This document shows, in pieces, positions 8,518 through 17,151 of a DNA stretch of 64,000 nt. The stretch spans positions 1 through 64,000 of the forward strand of contig JBOIDF010000008.1 of the NCBI GenBank assembly GCA_050740455.1. The letters are read 5' to 3'. Position numbers and translations under genes: made by a program. The stretch comes from USCg-Taylor sp050740455. Its GTDB lineage: Bacteria; Pseudomonadota; Gammaproteobacteria; JACCXJ01. A model generated the notes under the pieces. It searched no databases and had not been told where the DNA came from. It saw only the letters and a list, made by a program, of their open reading frames with translations. The stretch's first letter is position 1. Each line of letters begins with the position of its first letter.

Positions 8518-8674
8518 CCGTGTTTCCCTGGTCCGTATGAAGGGCGCAGCGTAGGACAAACGCGGACCATTGCCGTACGTTGACCTACGCAAAATTCGAA
8601 CTCCCACCGACAGACGTTGTGATCGGCCGCGCGTAGTCTCACGCTGCGTTGACATTCGTTTTGTAGGTTACTGG
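8411..8674 (+). repeat. Left arm of a ~265-bp inverted repeat bounding the island
   Basis: This segment, starting inside the end of the NarL-type regulator gene and running 157 bp beyond its stop, is matched in reverse complement by 33853-34117. By eye the two arms are close to 87 percent identical, including a block around 8550-8600 (AGCGTAGGACAAACGCGGAC onward) that is almost unchanged. The regulator is intact here and broken at the other arm, so this arm is probably the original locus, or the arms are diverged paralogues. Inverted arms this long allow the 25 kb between them to flip by homologous recombination. Confidence 0.85.
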
Positions 8675-8729
8675 TGGAACAGCGATGGGTATGCGAGGTA
8701 GGTGGCAATGGAGAGGCGCCTTTAGCAGC

Positions 8730-8998
8730 CCCGTTGAGATGACAGGGGGCGCACGCCCCGCAAGGGCAAGGTTCGTTGAATGCTTTGCGATTGGGGGGAG
8801 GGAGAGTTGGCACGCGCGTGGTTTTGCCGCTTGCTTCGTGCTTTATAGCGTGCGTCGTTGTTCTCGCACACGAATGTCAACGCCTCCTAATCCTTTGTCC
8901 TGACCCTTGTTGCGTCGCGAAGCATCGGACCCGGGCCTAGTAAACGCCACTGGCCCGGCCGGCGCATCAAGGGGTCTTTTATGAGCCGCGGAACGCCA
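8730..8998 (+). repeat. Left copy of a 269-bp direct repeat bounding the island
   Basis: Matches 34117-34385 in the same orientation and the same length, differing at roughly ten positions, most of them in the first 20 bases. It runs from CCCGTTGAG to GAACGCCA. No gene with credible coding signal is inside: short frames exist on both strands but lack family resemblance and differ between copies. On the right the repeat ends 54 bp before coq7; here it ends 105 bp before rfbB, so it may supply 5' leader or promoter sequence to both. The unmatched 8675-8729 and 8999-9103 show nothing I can name. Confidence 0.88.
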
Positions 8999-9103
8999 GG
9001 CCAGTGGGAAAGGGCAGCTTTGAATGTGAGGCTGGACACCCAAGGCCCGCAAACCCAAGGGTTCCGGGCGACGCAACCCGGGGAGTCCGACGGTGATAAA
9101 GCG

Positions 9104-10183
9104 ATGACACAGACCATTCTGGTGACAGGCGGCGCCGGATTCATCGGTTCGGCGGTAGTGCGGTTACTCTTGAGCGAGACCGATGCCGTGGTCATTAACG
9201 TCGACAAGCTGACCTATGCGGGGAACCTCGACTCCCTCGCGTCGGTGAGCGAAAGTTCGCGCTATCGCTTCGCGCGGATCGATATCTGTGACGCCCAGGC
9301 CATAGCGGGGATATTGACGACATACCGCCCGGACGCCGTGATACATCTCGCGGCGGAATCGCACGTTGATCGCTCGATAGACGGGCCGGCGGAATTTATC
9401 ACAACCAATGTCGTCGGGACCTATATCTTATTGGAAACGGCTCGCCGCTATTGGGAAGCACTCCCTGCACCGGAGCGATCGCGATTTCGTTTCCATCATG
9501 TATCCACCGACGAGGTGTTTGGCAGCCTGGATTCTACGGGTCTGTTCTCCGAGGTATCGCGGTACCGGCCGAACTCACCCTATGCCGCGAGCAAGGCGGC
9601 CTCGGATCATCTCGTGCGGGCGTGGCAACATACCTACGATCTACCGGTGGTGCTCACCAATTGCTCCAATAATTATGGGCCCTATCAGTTCCCCGAGAAG
9701 CTCATCCCGTTGGTGATCCTGAACGCCATCGAGGGCAGGGCGTTGCCGATCTACGGGGATGGCGGACAGGTGCGCGACTGGCTTTATGTGGAGGATCATG
9801 CCCGGGCGCTCTATACGGTTCTACAGCATGGTGTCTCAGGCGAGACCTACAACGTCGGTGGGCACAACGAGCGTACCAACCTGGAGGTGGTGGAAGGTAT
9901 TTGTGCGCTGCTGAACGAGCTTCGGCCGGAGCGTCCGCGCGGGATTAGCCGCTATTCGGCCTTGGTTACCCACGTGCAGGATCGCCCGGGACATGATCGC
10001 CGCTACGCCATAGATGCGAGCAAGATCGGGGTGCAGCTGGGCTGGGTTCCGCGAGAGAGCTTCGAGAGCGGCCTCAGACGGACGGTGCAGTGGTACCTCG
10101 GCAATCTCGCGTGGTGCCGGCGGGTGCAGCAGGGCACGTATCACCGAGAGCGCCTGGGATTGGTCTCCGGCGGGTTCGGATGA
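9104..10183 (+). CDS. rfbB: dTDP-glucose 4,6-dehydratase
   Basis: Second enzyme of dTDP-L-rhamnose synthesis: NAD-dependent conversion of dTDP-glucose to dTDP-4-keto-6-deoxyglucose. It is a 359-residue extended short-chain dehydrogenase with the NAD-binding GGAGFIGS near residue 9, AAESHVDRSI, the STDEVFG active-site stretch and the catalytic YAASKAAS. The open frame starts 41 codons earlier, inside the direct repeat, but MTQTILVTGG is the family start. The stop overlaps the rfbA start as ATGA. First gene of the rhamnose block; upstream sequence is the direct repeat. Confidence 0.96.
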   Translation: MTQTILVTGGAGFIGSAVVRLLLSETDAVVINVDKLTYAGNLDSLASVSESSRYRFARIDICDAQAIAGILTTYRPDAVIHLAAESHVDRSIDGPAEFITTNVVGTYILLETARRYWEALPAPERSRFRFHHVSTDEVFGSLDSTGLFSEVSRYRPNSPYAASKAASDHLVRAWQHTYDLPVVLTNCSNNYGPYQFPEKLIPLVILNAIEGRALPIYGDGGQVRDWLYVEDHARALYTVLQHGVSGETYNVGGHNERTNLEVVEGICALLNELRPERPRGISRYSALVTHVQDRPGHDRRYAIDASKIGVQLGWVPRESFESGLRRTVQWYLGNLAWCRRVQQGTYHRERLGLVSGGFG

Positions 10184-11045
10184 AGGGCATCGTGCTCGCT
10201 GGGGGTGCGGGTACACGCCTGTATCCGGTAACCGCGGCGGTCTGCAAGCAGCTCCTGCCGGTCTATGATAAACCGATGATCTACTACCCGCTCAGCACGC
10301 TCATGCTCGCGGGGATCCGTGAGATTCTGGTAATCTCCACGCCTGAAGATACCCCGCGTTTCAAGCAAGTGCTGGGGGATGGCCGGCAGTGGGGGCTGGA
10401 CCTAAGCTACACCGTGCAACCGAATCCGAACGGTCTGGCCCAGGCATTCATCCTCGGTGCTCAGTTTATCGGGGACAACTCATGCGCGCTGGTCCTGGGT
10501 GATAACATCTTTTACGGGCATAGCCTCAGTCAATCCCTGCAACAGGCGGCGAATTTGACCGAAAGCGGTACAGTATTCGCCTATCCGGTGCAAGATCCGC
10601 ATCGCTACGGAGTGGTCGAGTTCGACAAGAATGGAAGGGCCCTTAGCATAGAGGAAAAACCCGTAAAGCCGAAATCGCGCTATGCGGTGACGGGCCTCTA
10701 CTTCTATGATGACCAGGTAGTCGAAATCGCGCGATCACTCAGGCCTTCGGCTCGGGGCGAGCTCGAGATCACCGACGTGAACCGCGCCTGGAGCGAGAGC
10801 AGCTTGATGTGCGGATGATGGGGCGCGGAACGGCATGGCTGGATACCGGCACGCACGAATCGCTGCTGGAAGCGTCGCTCTTTATCCAGACCCTGGAACG
10901 TCGGCAGGGGCTCAAACTTGCCTGTCCCGAAGAGATCGCCTGGCGCATGGGGTGGATTGATGCTGAAGCGCTCTGCGCGTTGGCCCAACCGCTTAAGCAG
11001 AACGGCTACGGCCGCTATCTGCATGACTTATTGGAGTACGACTAG
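10180..11045 (+). pseudogene. rfbA: Glucose-1-phosphate thymidylyltransferase, frameshifted near 10788
   Basis: First enzyme of dTDP-rhamnose synthesis, split into two frames. Bases 10180-10818 encode a normal RmlA N-terminal region (LAGGAGTRLYP, KQLLPVYDKPMIYYPL, LGDNIFYG, EEKPVKPKS, GELEITDVNRA) and then stop. The rest (LEREQLDVRMMGRGTAWLDTGTHESLLEAS through YGRYLHDLLEYD) continues to 11045 in another reading frame. The two together give the usual length of about 290 residues. Comparison with the family suggests that a 4-base loss between NRA and LERE (an expected Tyr codon plus one base) caused the shift. Either the gene is inactive, or this is a sequencing error; the remaining frame shows no other damage, which favours a very recent event or an error. 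The other three rhamnose genes are intact. Confidence 0.9.
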
Positions 11046-11096
11046 TTCACCACCGAATTATCCATGCTGAAAACGGCTTCAACGTCCGCACCCTTC

Positions 11097-11669
11097 ATGA
11101 ACGTAATCTCAACCAACCTTCCGGGTGTGATCATCATCGAGCCGAAAGTGTTCGGCGACGTGCGCGGGTTCTTTCTGGAAACCTGGAGCGCGGCGCGATA
11201 TCAAGCCATCGGGATAAACGAAACCTTCATTCAAGACAATCTGTCGTTTTCGCAGCGCGGCGTATTGCGCGGCTTGCACTTTCAACATCCAAACCAACAG
11301 GGCAAGCTCGTGTATGTGCTGCAAGGAGTAGTGTTCGACGTTGCGGTCGACATCAGGCGTGGCTCACCGAACTTCGGTTGCTGGATCGGTAATGAGCTTT
11401 CTTTCGAGAATAAGCGCCAGATCTATATCCCACCGGGATTCGCGCACGGGTTCTGCGTCACGAGCACCACGGCACTGTTCGCTTACAAATGTACGGGCCT
11501 TTATAACCCGATCGCCGAAGGCACCGTAGCTTGGGATGATCCAGACCTTGGCATTCGCTGGCCGGTCGATACCCCACAACTTTCCGCGAAGGACCTCCGG
11601 GGGATGCGGCTTAGAGAAATGCCTGCAGAGCGGCTTCCATCGTATACAGCGGAACAGACGAAAACATAA
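11097..11669 (+). CDS. rfbC: dTDP-4-dehydrorhamnose 3,5-epimerase
   Basis: Third step of dTDP-L-rhamnose synthesis. From MNVISTNLPGVIIIEPK the protein is 190 residues, with GDVRGFFLETW, the active-site histidine in GVLRGLHFQ, GVVFDVAVDIRRGSP, YIPPGFAHGF and the C-terminal WDDPDLGIRWP. An upstream ATG at 11064 is in frame but would add an 11-residue tail unlike the family. Stop and rfbD start overlap as TAATG. Confidence 0.96.
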   Translation: MNVISTNLPGVIIIEPKVFGDVRGFFLETWSAARYQAIGINETFIQDNLSFSQRGVLRGLHFQHPNQQGKLVYVLQGVVFDVAVDIRRGSPNFGCWIGNELSFENKRQIYIPPGFAHGFCVTSTTALFAYKCTGLYNPIAEGTVAWDDPDLGIRWPVDTPQLSAKDLRGMRLREMPAERLPSYTAEQTKT

Positions 11670-12577
11670 TGACGGTGCGACCCCCGTGCCTACTGATATT
11701 AGGCCGACACGGCCAAGTTGGATGGGAGCTTGAGCGGTGCGTCGTTTCCCTCGGCGCAATCATCGCTGTGGGCGCACATGGGGCGCCGTTGAGCGTGAAT
11801 CTCGCGGACAAGGCGGCCTTGCGGGATCTCGTGCGTAGCGTTAAGCCGGATTGGATATTCAATGCCGCCGCTTACACCGCAGTTGACCGCGCGGAATCCG
11901 AGCCGGATCTGGCTTTTGCCGTCAACGGGGAAGCCCCCGGTGTCTTGGCCGAAGAGGCAAGGCGAGGGGGTGCCGTGTTGGTGCACTATTCGACCGACTA
12001 CGTTTTCGATGGAACCGCGAATAGACCGTACGTAGAAACGGATGAGACGCGTCCATTGAATGTGTATGGGCAGACCAAGCTCGCCGGTGAGCGGGCCATA
12101 CAAGCCGTCGGTGGGCGCTACCTGATATTTCGCACCACGTGGATTTACGGTGCGCGGGGACATAATTTTCTGCTGACCATCCAGCGACTGGCTCGGGAAC
12201 GCGACGAACTGCGCATCGTCTCCGATCAATTCGCTGCGCCGACCTGGTCTCGGTTTCTGGCGCAAACGACCGCGCATGTAGTCGCTGTGCTAGAACCCAA
12301 CCCGGACCGCCTCGAGGAAGTCGCGGGCCTGTACCACGTGACGAACGCCGGTCAGACTTCATGGCACGGATTCGCCGAGGCGATCGTGGCAAACATGGGA
12401 CAGTGTCAAGCGCTGGGGGCGAAGCGGGTTCTCCCCATAGCGACCGAAGACTACCCAACACCCGCTCGGCGCCCAAAATTCTCCGTCTTCGACAACAGCA
12501 AAGCTGAGCAAACCTTCGGCATATCTCGTCCGACGTGGGAGCAAGCCTTGGCACTGTGCTTGGCGCAGCAGGCTTAA
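11669..12577 (+). CDS. rfbD: dTDP-4-dehydrorhamnose reductase
   Basis: Final NADPH-dependent step giving dTDP-L-rhamnose. It is 302 residues long with the Rossmann motif LGRHGQVGWEL (a slightly variant GxxGQxG), NAAAYTAVDRAES, VHYSTDYVFDG, the catalytic YGQTKLAGE and RTTWIYG. Overlaps the rfbC stop by one base. End of the rhamnose block; the following gene is a glycosyltransferase that could use the product. Confidence 0.96.
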   Translation: MTVRPPCLLILGRHGQVGWELERCVVSLGAIIAVGAHGAPLSVNLADKAALRDLVRSVKPDWIFNAAAYTAVDRAESEPDLAFAVNGEAPGVLAEEARRGGAVLVHYSTDYVFDGTANRPYVETDETRPLNVYGQTKLAGERAIQAVGGRYLIFRTTWIYGARGHNFLLTIQRLARERDELRIVSDQFAAPTWSRFLAQTTAHVVAVLEPNPDRLEEVAGLYHVTNAGQTSWHGFAEAIVANMGQCQALGAKRVLPIATEDYPTPARRPKFSVFDNSKAEQTFGISRPTWEQALALCLAQQA

Positions 12578-12623
12578 GAAGGGGGTTCGGTGCCAAAGAC
12601 CACGATAAACCAACCGAAGGACC

Positions 12624-13895
12624 ATGAAAGCTCTTTTTATCCACCAAAACTTTCCCGGACAGTTCAAACATCTCGCTTGCCACATGGCGACCGATCCAGC
12701 GAATCAAATCGTCGCTGTCATGCGGGAATACGCGCCCGGGTTAAAGGATGCGGCGTACGATCGATTCGCGAGACAGGCATACCGTCCAGCGCGAGCTCCA
12801 ACGCCGAACATTCACCACTACTTATACAATATCGAAGCGTCTGTGCTGAACGGTCAGGCAGTCGCGAGGCTATTGCATGGACTGAAGAGTAAGGGATTCA
12901 CGCCGGACGTCACCTTTGCCCACATCGGATGGGGCGAAGCGCTGTATTTTAAGGATGTTTTTCCCGATAGACCGCTCATCGGGTATTGCGAATTCTACTA
13001 CCGCGCGCGCAGCGTCGATGCGGATTTTGATCCTGAATTTCCCATTACCGAGGATGATCATTTAAGGATCCGAACGCGTAACGCCGTGACACTTCTAAGC
13101 TTGGATGCCTGTGACAAAGGCGTTAGCCCCACGAATTGGCAAAAGGGGCTTTTCCCACGGGAATATCAAAATAAGATCGCCCTCATTCATGACGGAATTG
13201 ATGTCGATACGGCGGTGCCTAACCCGCGCGCTACGTTCACGCTTCGGAACGGTCTGGTCTTGCAAAAGGACATGGAGATCGTCACCTTCACGGCGCGAAA
13301 TTTAGAGCCTTATCGCGGTTTTCACGTGTTTATGCGCGCCGTCGAACAAATCTGCCGGCGCCGGCCAAACTGTCATGTGGTCATCTCCGGTGGCGACGAT
13401 GTGAGCTATAGCGCTCGCTTACCCGAGCAACAAACCTACCGCGAGAAGATCCTCGGGGAAGTGAGCATCGATCCGAATCGGGTGCATTTTATAGGGCTTC
13501 TTCCGTATGCCGATCACCTCAATTTATTGCAAGTATCGACGGCGCACGTCTACCTCACCGTGCCCTTTGTCCTATCCTGGTCCTTAATGGAGGCTATGGC
13601 GACAGAGTGCGTGGTCATCGGCTCGGATACGCCGCCGGTACGAGAGGTACTCCACCACGGGAAAAATGGCCTATTAGTCGATTTCTTTTCCCCCGAAGCG
13701 ATCGCCGACGCCGTCGATGCCGCTTTTTCCCACCCCCGGCGCATGGCCCACTTGGGTGCCGCTGCTCGGCGTAGCGTAGCCAAGAAGTACCACGTCAATG
13801 ATGCCCTAGTGGAGTATCGGGAGCTGATCGAGGCCTGGATCGATACCGGTGTCCCCACACAAATGCCCAAGCGCCGGGCGTCTAAGTCGTCTTGA
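12624..13895 (+). CDS. GT4-type glycosyltransferase
   Basis: Cytoplasmic retaining glycosyltransferase of 423 residues with a GT-B fold. The N-terminal half opens FIHQNFPGQFKHLA and contains FAHIGWGEALYFKDVFP and GYCEFYYRAR, typical of a GT4 subgroup found in exopolysaccharide and surface-glycan clusters. The C-terminal half has RNLEPYRGFHVFMRA and the donor-binding region SWSLMEAMATE...GSDTPPVREVL, with the EX7E glutamates. The donor is not determinable; dTDP-rhamnose is possible because the genes for it are immediately upstream. The next gene overlaps its end or begins 11 bp after it. Confidence 0.88.
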   Translation: MKALFIHQNFPGQFKHLACHMATDPANQIVAVMREYAPGLKDAAYDRFARQAYRPARAPTPNIHHYLYNIEASVLNGQAVARLLHGLKSKGFTPDVTFAHIGWGEALYFKDVFPDRPLIGYCEFYYRARSVDADFDPEFPITEDDHLRIRTRNAVTLLSLDACDKGVSPTNWQKGLFPREYQNKIALIHDGIDVDTAVPNPRATFTLRNGLVLQKDMEIVTFTARNLEPYRGFHVFMRAVEQICRRRPNCHVVISGGDDVSYSARLPEQQTYREKILGEVSIDPNRVHFIGLLPYADHLNLLQVSTAHVYLTVPFVLSWSLMEAMATECVVIGSDTPPVREVLHHGKNGLLVDFFSPEAIADAVDAAFSHPRRMAHLGAAARRSVAKKYHVNDALVEYRELIEAWIDTGVPTQMPKRRASKSS

Positions 13896-13906
13896 CGGCG
13901 CGTCTC

Positions 13907-15664
13907 ATGGTAACGCCAAAGGTAGCAACTCAGCAATCGCCGATGAAGGCCATCCTGTCGCGCTGCAAGGCGTTCGTCGTGTATACGGCACTGTTCAGTT
14001 TGGTCATCGATATACTCATGCTAGTCCCGCCGCTTTATATGCTGCAGATCTTTGACCGCGTGCTGACCAGTCGCAGCAATGAAACCTTGGTGATGCTCAC
14101 CTTCATCTCCCTATTTCTCCTGGGCATCGATGGCTTGCTCGACGGGCTGCGTTCCAAGCTTTTGATTAGGTTTGCCGTCGTGGTGGAAAAGCTATTGGGG
14201 ACTGACGTTCTGGAAATGACCTTGAAGACCGCTAACCGCGCGGATATTCCCAAGAACGGTCTAGAAGACGTCCGGACCATTCAATCCTTTCTTTGCGGCC
14301 GCGGTATCAAAGCGTTTACCGAGCTTCCCTGGATCCCATTTTTTCTTGGCCTCATTTTCCTATTTAGCCCGCTGTTGGGACTGATCGCCCTTATAGCCAC
14401 TGGCCTGCTGTTGGTATTGACCGTCATCGACGAGCGTATTACCAGCGGAAGGCAGAAACAGTCAAACGACATGTTGCGACAGACATCGTCATTTGCCAAC
14501 GCGGCGTTAACAAATGCCGAGGTAGTGTCGGTGCTCGGTATGCAAGCCGAGGTTGCCGCGCGCTGGTCGACACTCAACGACGGTTATCTTGACCATACGG
14601 CGGCCGCCAATAAGTCGAGCAGCCAAGTTCAAGCGGCCGCCAAGCTCGTGCGTTTCGTGGCGCAGGTCTTGTCCATGGGCGCCGCCGCCTACTTGATCAT
14701 TAATAACCACGCCATCACCCCCGGTATCATGGTCGCATCCACCATCATCCTAGGGCGCGTGATGGCACCCATCGATCACGTCATCGGGACGTGGAAGGCA
14801 TTCATCAACGTACGTGAGGCATATCACCGCCTGGATCGCCTACTCGCGGAGGCGCAGGCCAACGAGTCCGATATCCTGCTACCCGAACCGCGCGGCAAGC
14901 TTGTGGCGGAGCGCCTGTTATTTTTCATCCATCGGGATCACTATATTGTTAACGCCATCGACTTCAGCTTGGATCCGGGCGACAGCCTCGGCGTGATTGG
15001 CCCGAGTGCCTCAGGCAAGACTTCGCTCGCCCGACTTTTGGTGGGCTATTACAAGCCGAGTGACGGTTATGTGCGGCTCGACGGTGCCGATGTCCACGAC
15101 TGGGCGCAAAGCGATCTCGGCCGTTACGTCGGCTATTTGCCGCAAAGCGTGACACTATTTCCGGGCACCGTGGCGGAAAACATCGCACGTATGGGTGATG
15201 CGAAAGCCTGTTCGGCGCGCATCATCGAGGTTGCGCAGCGTGCCCGCATACATGAGATGATCCTCAAACTTCCCAACGGCTACGACACCGTCGTCGGGGA
15301 CGGGGGCGCGAGCTTCATTTCAGGTGGGCAACGCCAAGTGATTGCGCTGGCCCGCGCGCTGTACGGCAATCCGAGCCTGGTGGTACTGGATGAACCCAAC
15401 GCGAATTTGGACGGCCAGTCCGAGCTTGCGTTGATCGAGATCATCAGCAATCTCAAAAAAGAGGGCGTCACCACGGTGATCATCACCCATAAGCCCAGCG
15501 TCATTAACGACGTGGATAAATTATTGGTGCTGCGGGGCGGGCGGCAACTGATGTTCGGGCCCAATCACGAGGTATTGAGGGCGCTCAATATGGCACCTCG
15601 GGAATTGCCCGCGGTGGGCGACGCGGGTAACGACGCAGCGGATGGCCGCGCGCACTCTGGCTAA
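13907..15664 (+). CDS. Type I secretion ABC transporter (PrtD/LapB-like permease-ATPase)
   Basis: Inner-membrane exporter of 585 residues that powers one-step secretion of unfolded substrates. An N-terminal type 1 exporter membrane domain (about 20-310) carries hydrophobic segments around VIDILMLVPPLYM, FISLFLLGIDG, FFLGLIFLFSPLLGLIALIA and AAAYLIIN. The ATPase domain has Walker A GPSASGKT at about 365-372, signature SGGQRQVIALARAL, Walker B LVVLDEPNANLD and the H-loop IITHK. No C39 peptidase domain is present, as in PrtD-type exporters of RTX proteins. A TTG at 13892 overlapping the previous stop is an alternative start. Adaptor follows; a TolC-like outer-membrane partner is not in the window. 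The RTX protein at 32926-33828 is the likely substrate. Confidence 0.93.
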   Translation: MVTPKVATQQSPMKAILSRCKAFVVYTALFSLVIDILMLVPPLYMLQIFDRVLTSRSNETLVMLTFISLFLLGIDGLLDGLRSKLLIRFAVVVEKLLGTDVLEMTLKTANRADIPKNGLEDVRTIQSFLCGRGIKAFTELPWIPFFLGLIFLFSPLLGLIALIATGLLLVLTVIDERITSGRQKQSNDMLRQTSSFANAALTNAEVVSVLGMQAEVAARWSTLNDGYLDHTAAANKSSSQVQAAAKLVRFVAQVLSMGAAAYLIINNHAITPGIMVASTIILGRVMAPIDHVIGTWKAFINVREAYHRLDRLLAEAQANESDILLPEPRGKLVAERLLFFIHRDHYIVNAIDFSLDPGDSLGVIGPSASGKTSLARLLVGYYKPSDGYVRLDGADVHDWAQSDLGRYVGYLPQSVTLFPGTVAENIARMGDAKACSARIIEVAQRARIHEMILKLPNGYDTVVGDGGASFISGGQRQVIALARALYGNPSLVVLDEPNANLDGQSELALIEIISNLKKEGVTTVIITHKPSVINDVDKLLVLRGGRQLMFGPNHEVLRALNMAPRELPAVGDAGNDAADGRAHSG

Positions 15665-15689
15665 ACGCGAGCGTAATCGGGAGGACACC

Positions 15690-17027
15690 ATGACCGGCAC
15701 CGCACCCACGTTAGCGCCTTTTCCCGTCGCCTTGGATCCCAGTGGCGCGGCCCGCGCTATCGTTCGCCGGGGCCTTTTTCTCATCTTCGTCGTGCTCGGG
15801 AGCTTTACCGCTTGGGGTACCCTCGCGCCCTTGAGCGGGGCCGTGATCGCCGACGGTAGGGTTAAGATCGAGTCGAGTCGCAAGACCGTCCAGCACTTGG
15901 AGGGTGGCATCGTGAAGGAGATCCTCGTGCGTGAGGGTGACCACGTCGCTACCAGCCAGCCGCTCATCCGGCTTGAGAATACCGTTACTAGCGCCAACCT
16001 GAACATCTTGCAAGATCAGCTAGATGCTTTGCTTGCAAAACAAGCCCGCTTGCAAGCCGAAGCGACCATCGCCGACAGCATCGATTTTCCGCAGGAACTC
16101 TTGGAACGCAAGAATCAGAAGAACAAACAAATAGTACGCGCAGAGCAAGCCTTGTTTACCTCCAAGCGCAAAACCCTGAACGACCAGATTGGTCTTACAC
16201 AAAACCAGATCGAAGAAGGGAAACGAGCGGTGGCCGGATTTAGGGCTGAGATCAATGCGATAGAGTTAGGCATCGAGTATGCGGGTGAGGAATTAGCAGC
16301 AACCGAGAAGCTCACACGAAAAAAGATGCTCGAGAAAACCCACCTGTGGAACATCCAGCGCATCATGCAGGAAAAGAAGGAGCGGCTGGGTGCCGAGAAC
16401 GCCGAACTGGCCCGCGAGCGCAAAATGATCCTAGAACTGCAGTTGAGGATTATCAACCTGCGCAACGAATATTCCAAGGGAGCCGACGATGAGCTCAAGG
16501 AAACCAAGAAGGCCATCTACGAGGTAGAAGAGCGGCTCAAGCCGGCCAAGGATGCACTGAAAAGGCAGACGATCAGCGCGCCGATCTCTGGCCAGGTGAT
16601 CGACCTTAAGGTCACCACCGTGGCTGGTGTCATCCGTCCCAGCGACCCGTTGATGGACATTGTCCCCACCGTGGTGCAAGTCGTGATGGCGGTCAAGGTC
16701 AAGACCAAGGACGTCGACAACGTCTACGTAGGCCAACCCGCGGAAGTACAGCTCTCCGCGTATAATCAACAGACCACGCCTATGCTGCGGGGGGAGGTGA
16801 TCTATGTCTCCGGCGATGCCTTGGTAGACGACAAGCAGTCGCCTCCGGAACGCTACTATTTAGCGCATATTCGCGTCGACCAGGAGGCCCTGCGCGACCT
16901 CAACGGTGTTACGCTCGCGCCGGGCATGCCGGTCGTTGGGTTCCTCAAAACCCGCAGCAAGACGTTTTTTGAATACGTACTATCACCCTTAATCGAGCAA
17001 GTCAGGCGCTCGTTTCAGGAGACCTAA
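15690..17027 (+). CDS. HlyD-family type I secretion adaptor (PrtE-like)
   Basis: Periplasmic membrane-fusion protein of 445 residues linking the ABC exporter to an outer-membrane channel. One membrane anchor near residues 25-45 (GLFLIFVVLGSFTAWGTLAP) is followed by a lipoyl half (LEGGIVKEILVREGDHV), a long charged coiled coil (about 100-270), the second lipoyl half (TISAPISGQVIDLKV) and the HlyD C-terminal signature region TLAPGMPVVGFLKTRSKT. The open frame reaches back to 15642, overlapping the exporter, but GGGAGGACACC before 15690 is a good ribosome site. Confidence 0.92.
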   Translation: MTGTAPTLAPFPVALDPSGAARAIVRRGLFLIFVVLGSFTAWGTLAPLSGAVIADGRVKIESSRKTVQHLEGGIVKEILVREGDHVATSQPLIRLENTVTSANLNILQDQLDALLAKQARLQAEATIADSIDFPQELLERKNQKNKQIVRAEQALFTSKRKTLNDQIGLTQNQIEEGKRAVAGFRAEINAIELGIEYAGEELAATEKLTRKKMLEKTHLWNIQRIMQEKKERLGAENAELARERKMILELQLRIINLRNEYSKGADDELKETKKAIYEVEERLKPAKDALKRQTISAPISGQVIDLKVTTVAGVIRPSDPLMDIVPTVVQVVMAVKVKTKDVDNVYVGQPAEVQLSAYNQQTTPMLRGEVIYVSGDALVDDKQSPPERYYLAHIRVDQEALRDLNGVTLAPGMPVVGFLKTRSKTFFEYVLSPLIEQVRRSFQET

Positions 17028-17055
17028 TAAGGGGTTAGCTTAATGGAGAACGTGC

Positions 17056-17133
17056 ATGGCTGAGAATTCGAACTATCTAGTGGCGTCGACACAGCGATTT
17101 CAGCGCCGTGAGGTCGTCTTTCGAATGGTGTGA
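17056..17133 (+). CDS. Possible 25-codon small ORF between adaptor and TPR gene
   Basis: An ATG at 17056 preceded by GGAGAACGTGC opens a 25-codon frame (begins MAENSNYLVAS, ends at 17133). It could be a leader peptide, the stub of a lost gene, or chance. No family is recognised. The gap 17028-17151 holds nothing else visible. Confidence 0.2.
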   Translation: MAENSNYLVASTQRFQRREVVFRMV

Positions 17134-17151
17134 ACTAAGAGGTCGAGTGAT

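Noticed and set aside
8487..8813. Minus-strand reading frames sharing NRKAFNEPCPCGACAP occur in both direct repeats.
   Set aside because: They arise because the DNA is repeated; no ribosome site, no family, and the frames differ outside the repeat.
8808..8835. TGGCAC followed by TTTTGC in the direct repeat looks like a sigma54 promoter.
   Set aside because: The spacing between the GG and GC elements is 17 rather than 12 bases, too long for sigma54.
8948..9007. CCACTGGCC and GGCCAGTGG form an inverted pair at the end of the left direct repeat.
   Set aside because: Only the left copy has the second arm; the right copy diverges there, so it is not a conserved element end.
9151..9161. GGCGGTAGTGC resembles the ops element used by RfaH in polysaccharide operons.
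   Set aside because: It lies inside the rfbB coding sequence as ordinary codons and differs from the consensus; no JUMPstart context upstream.
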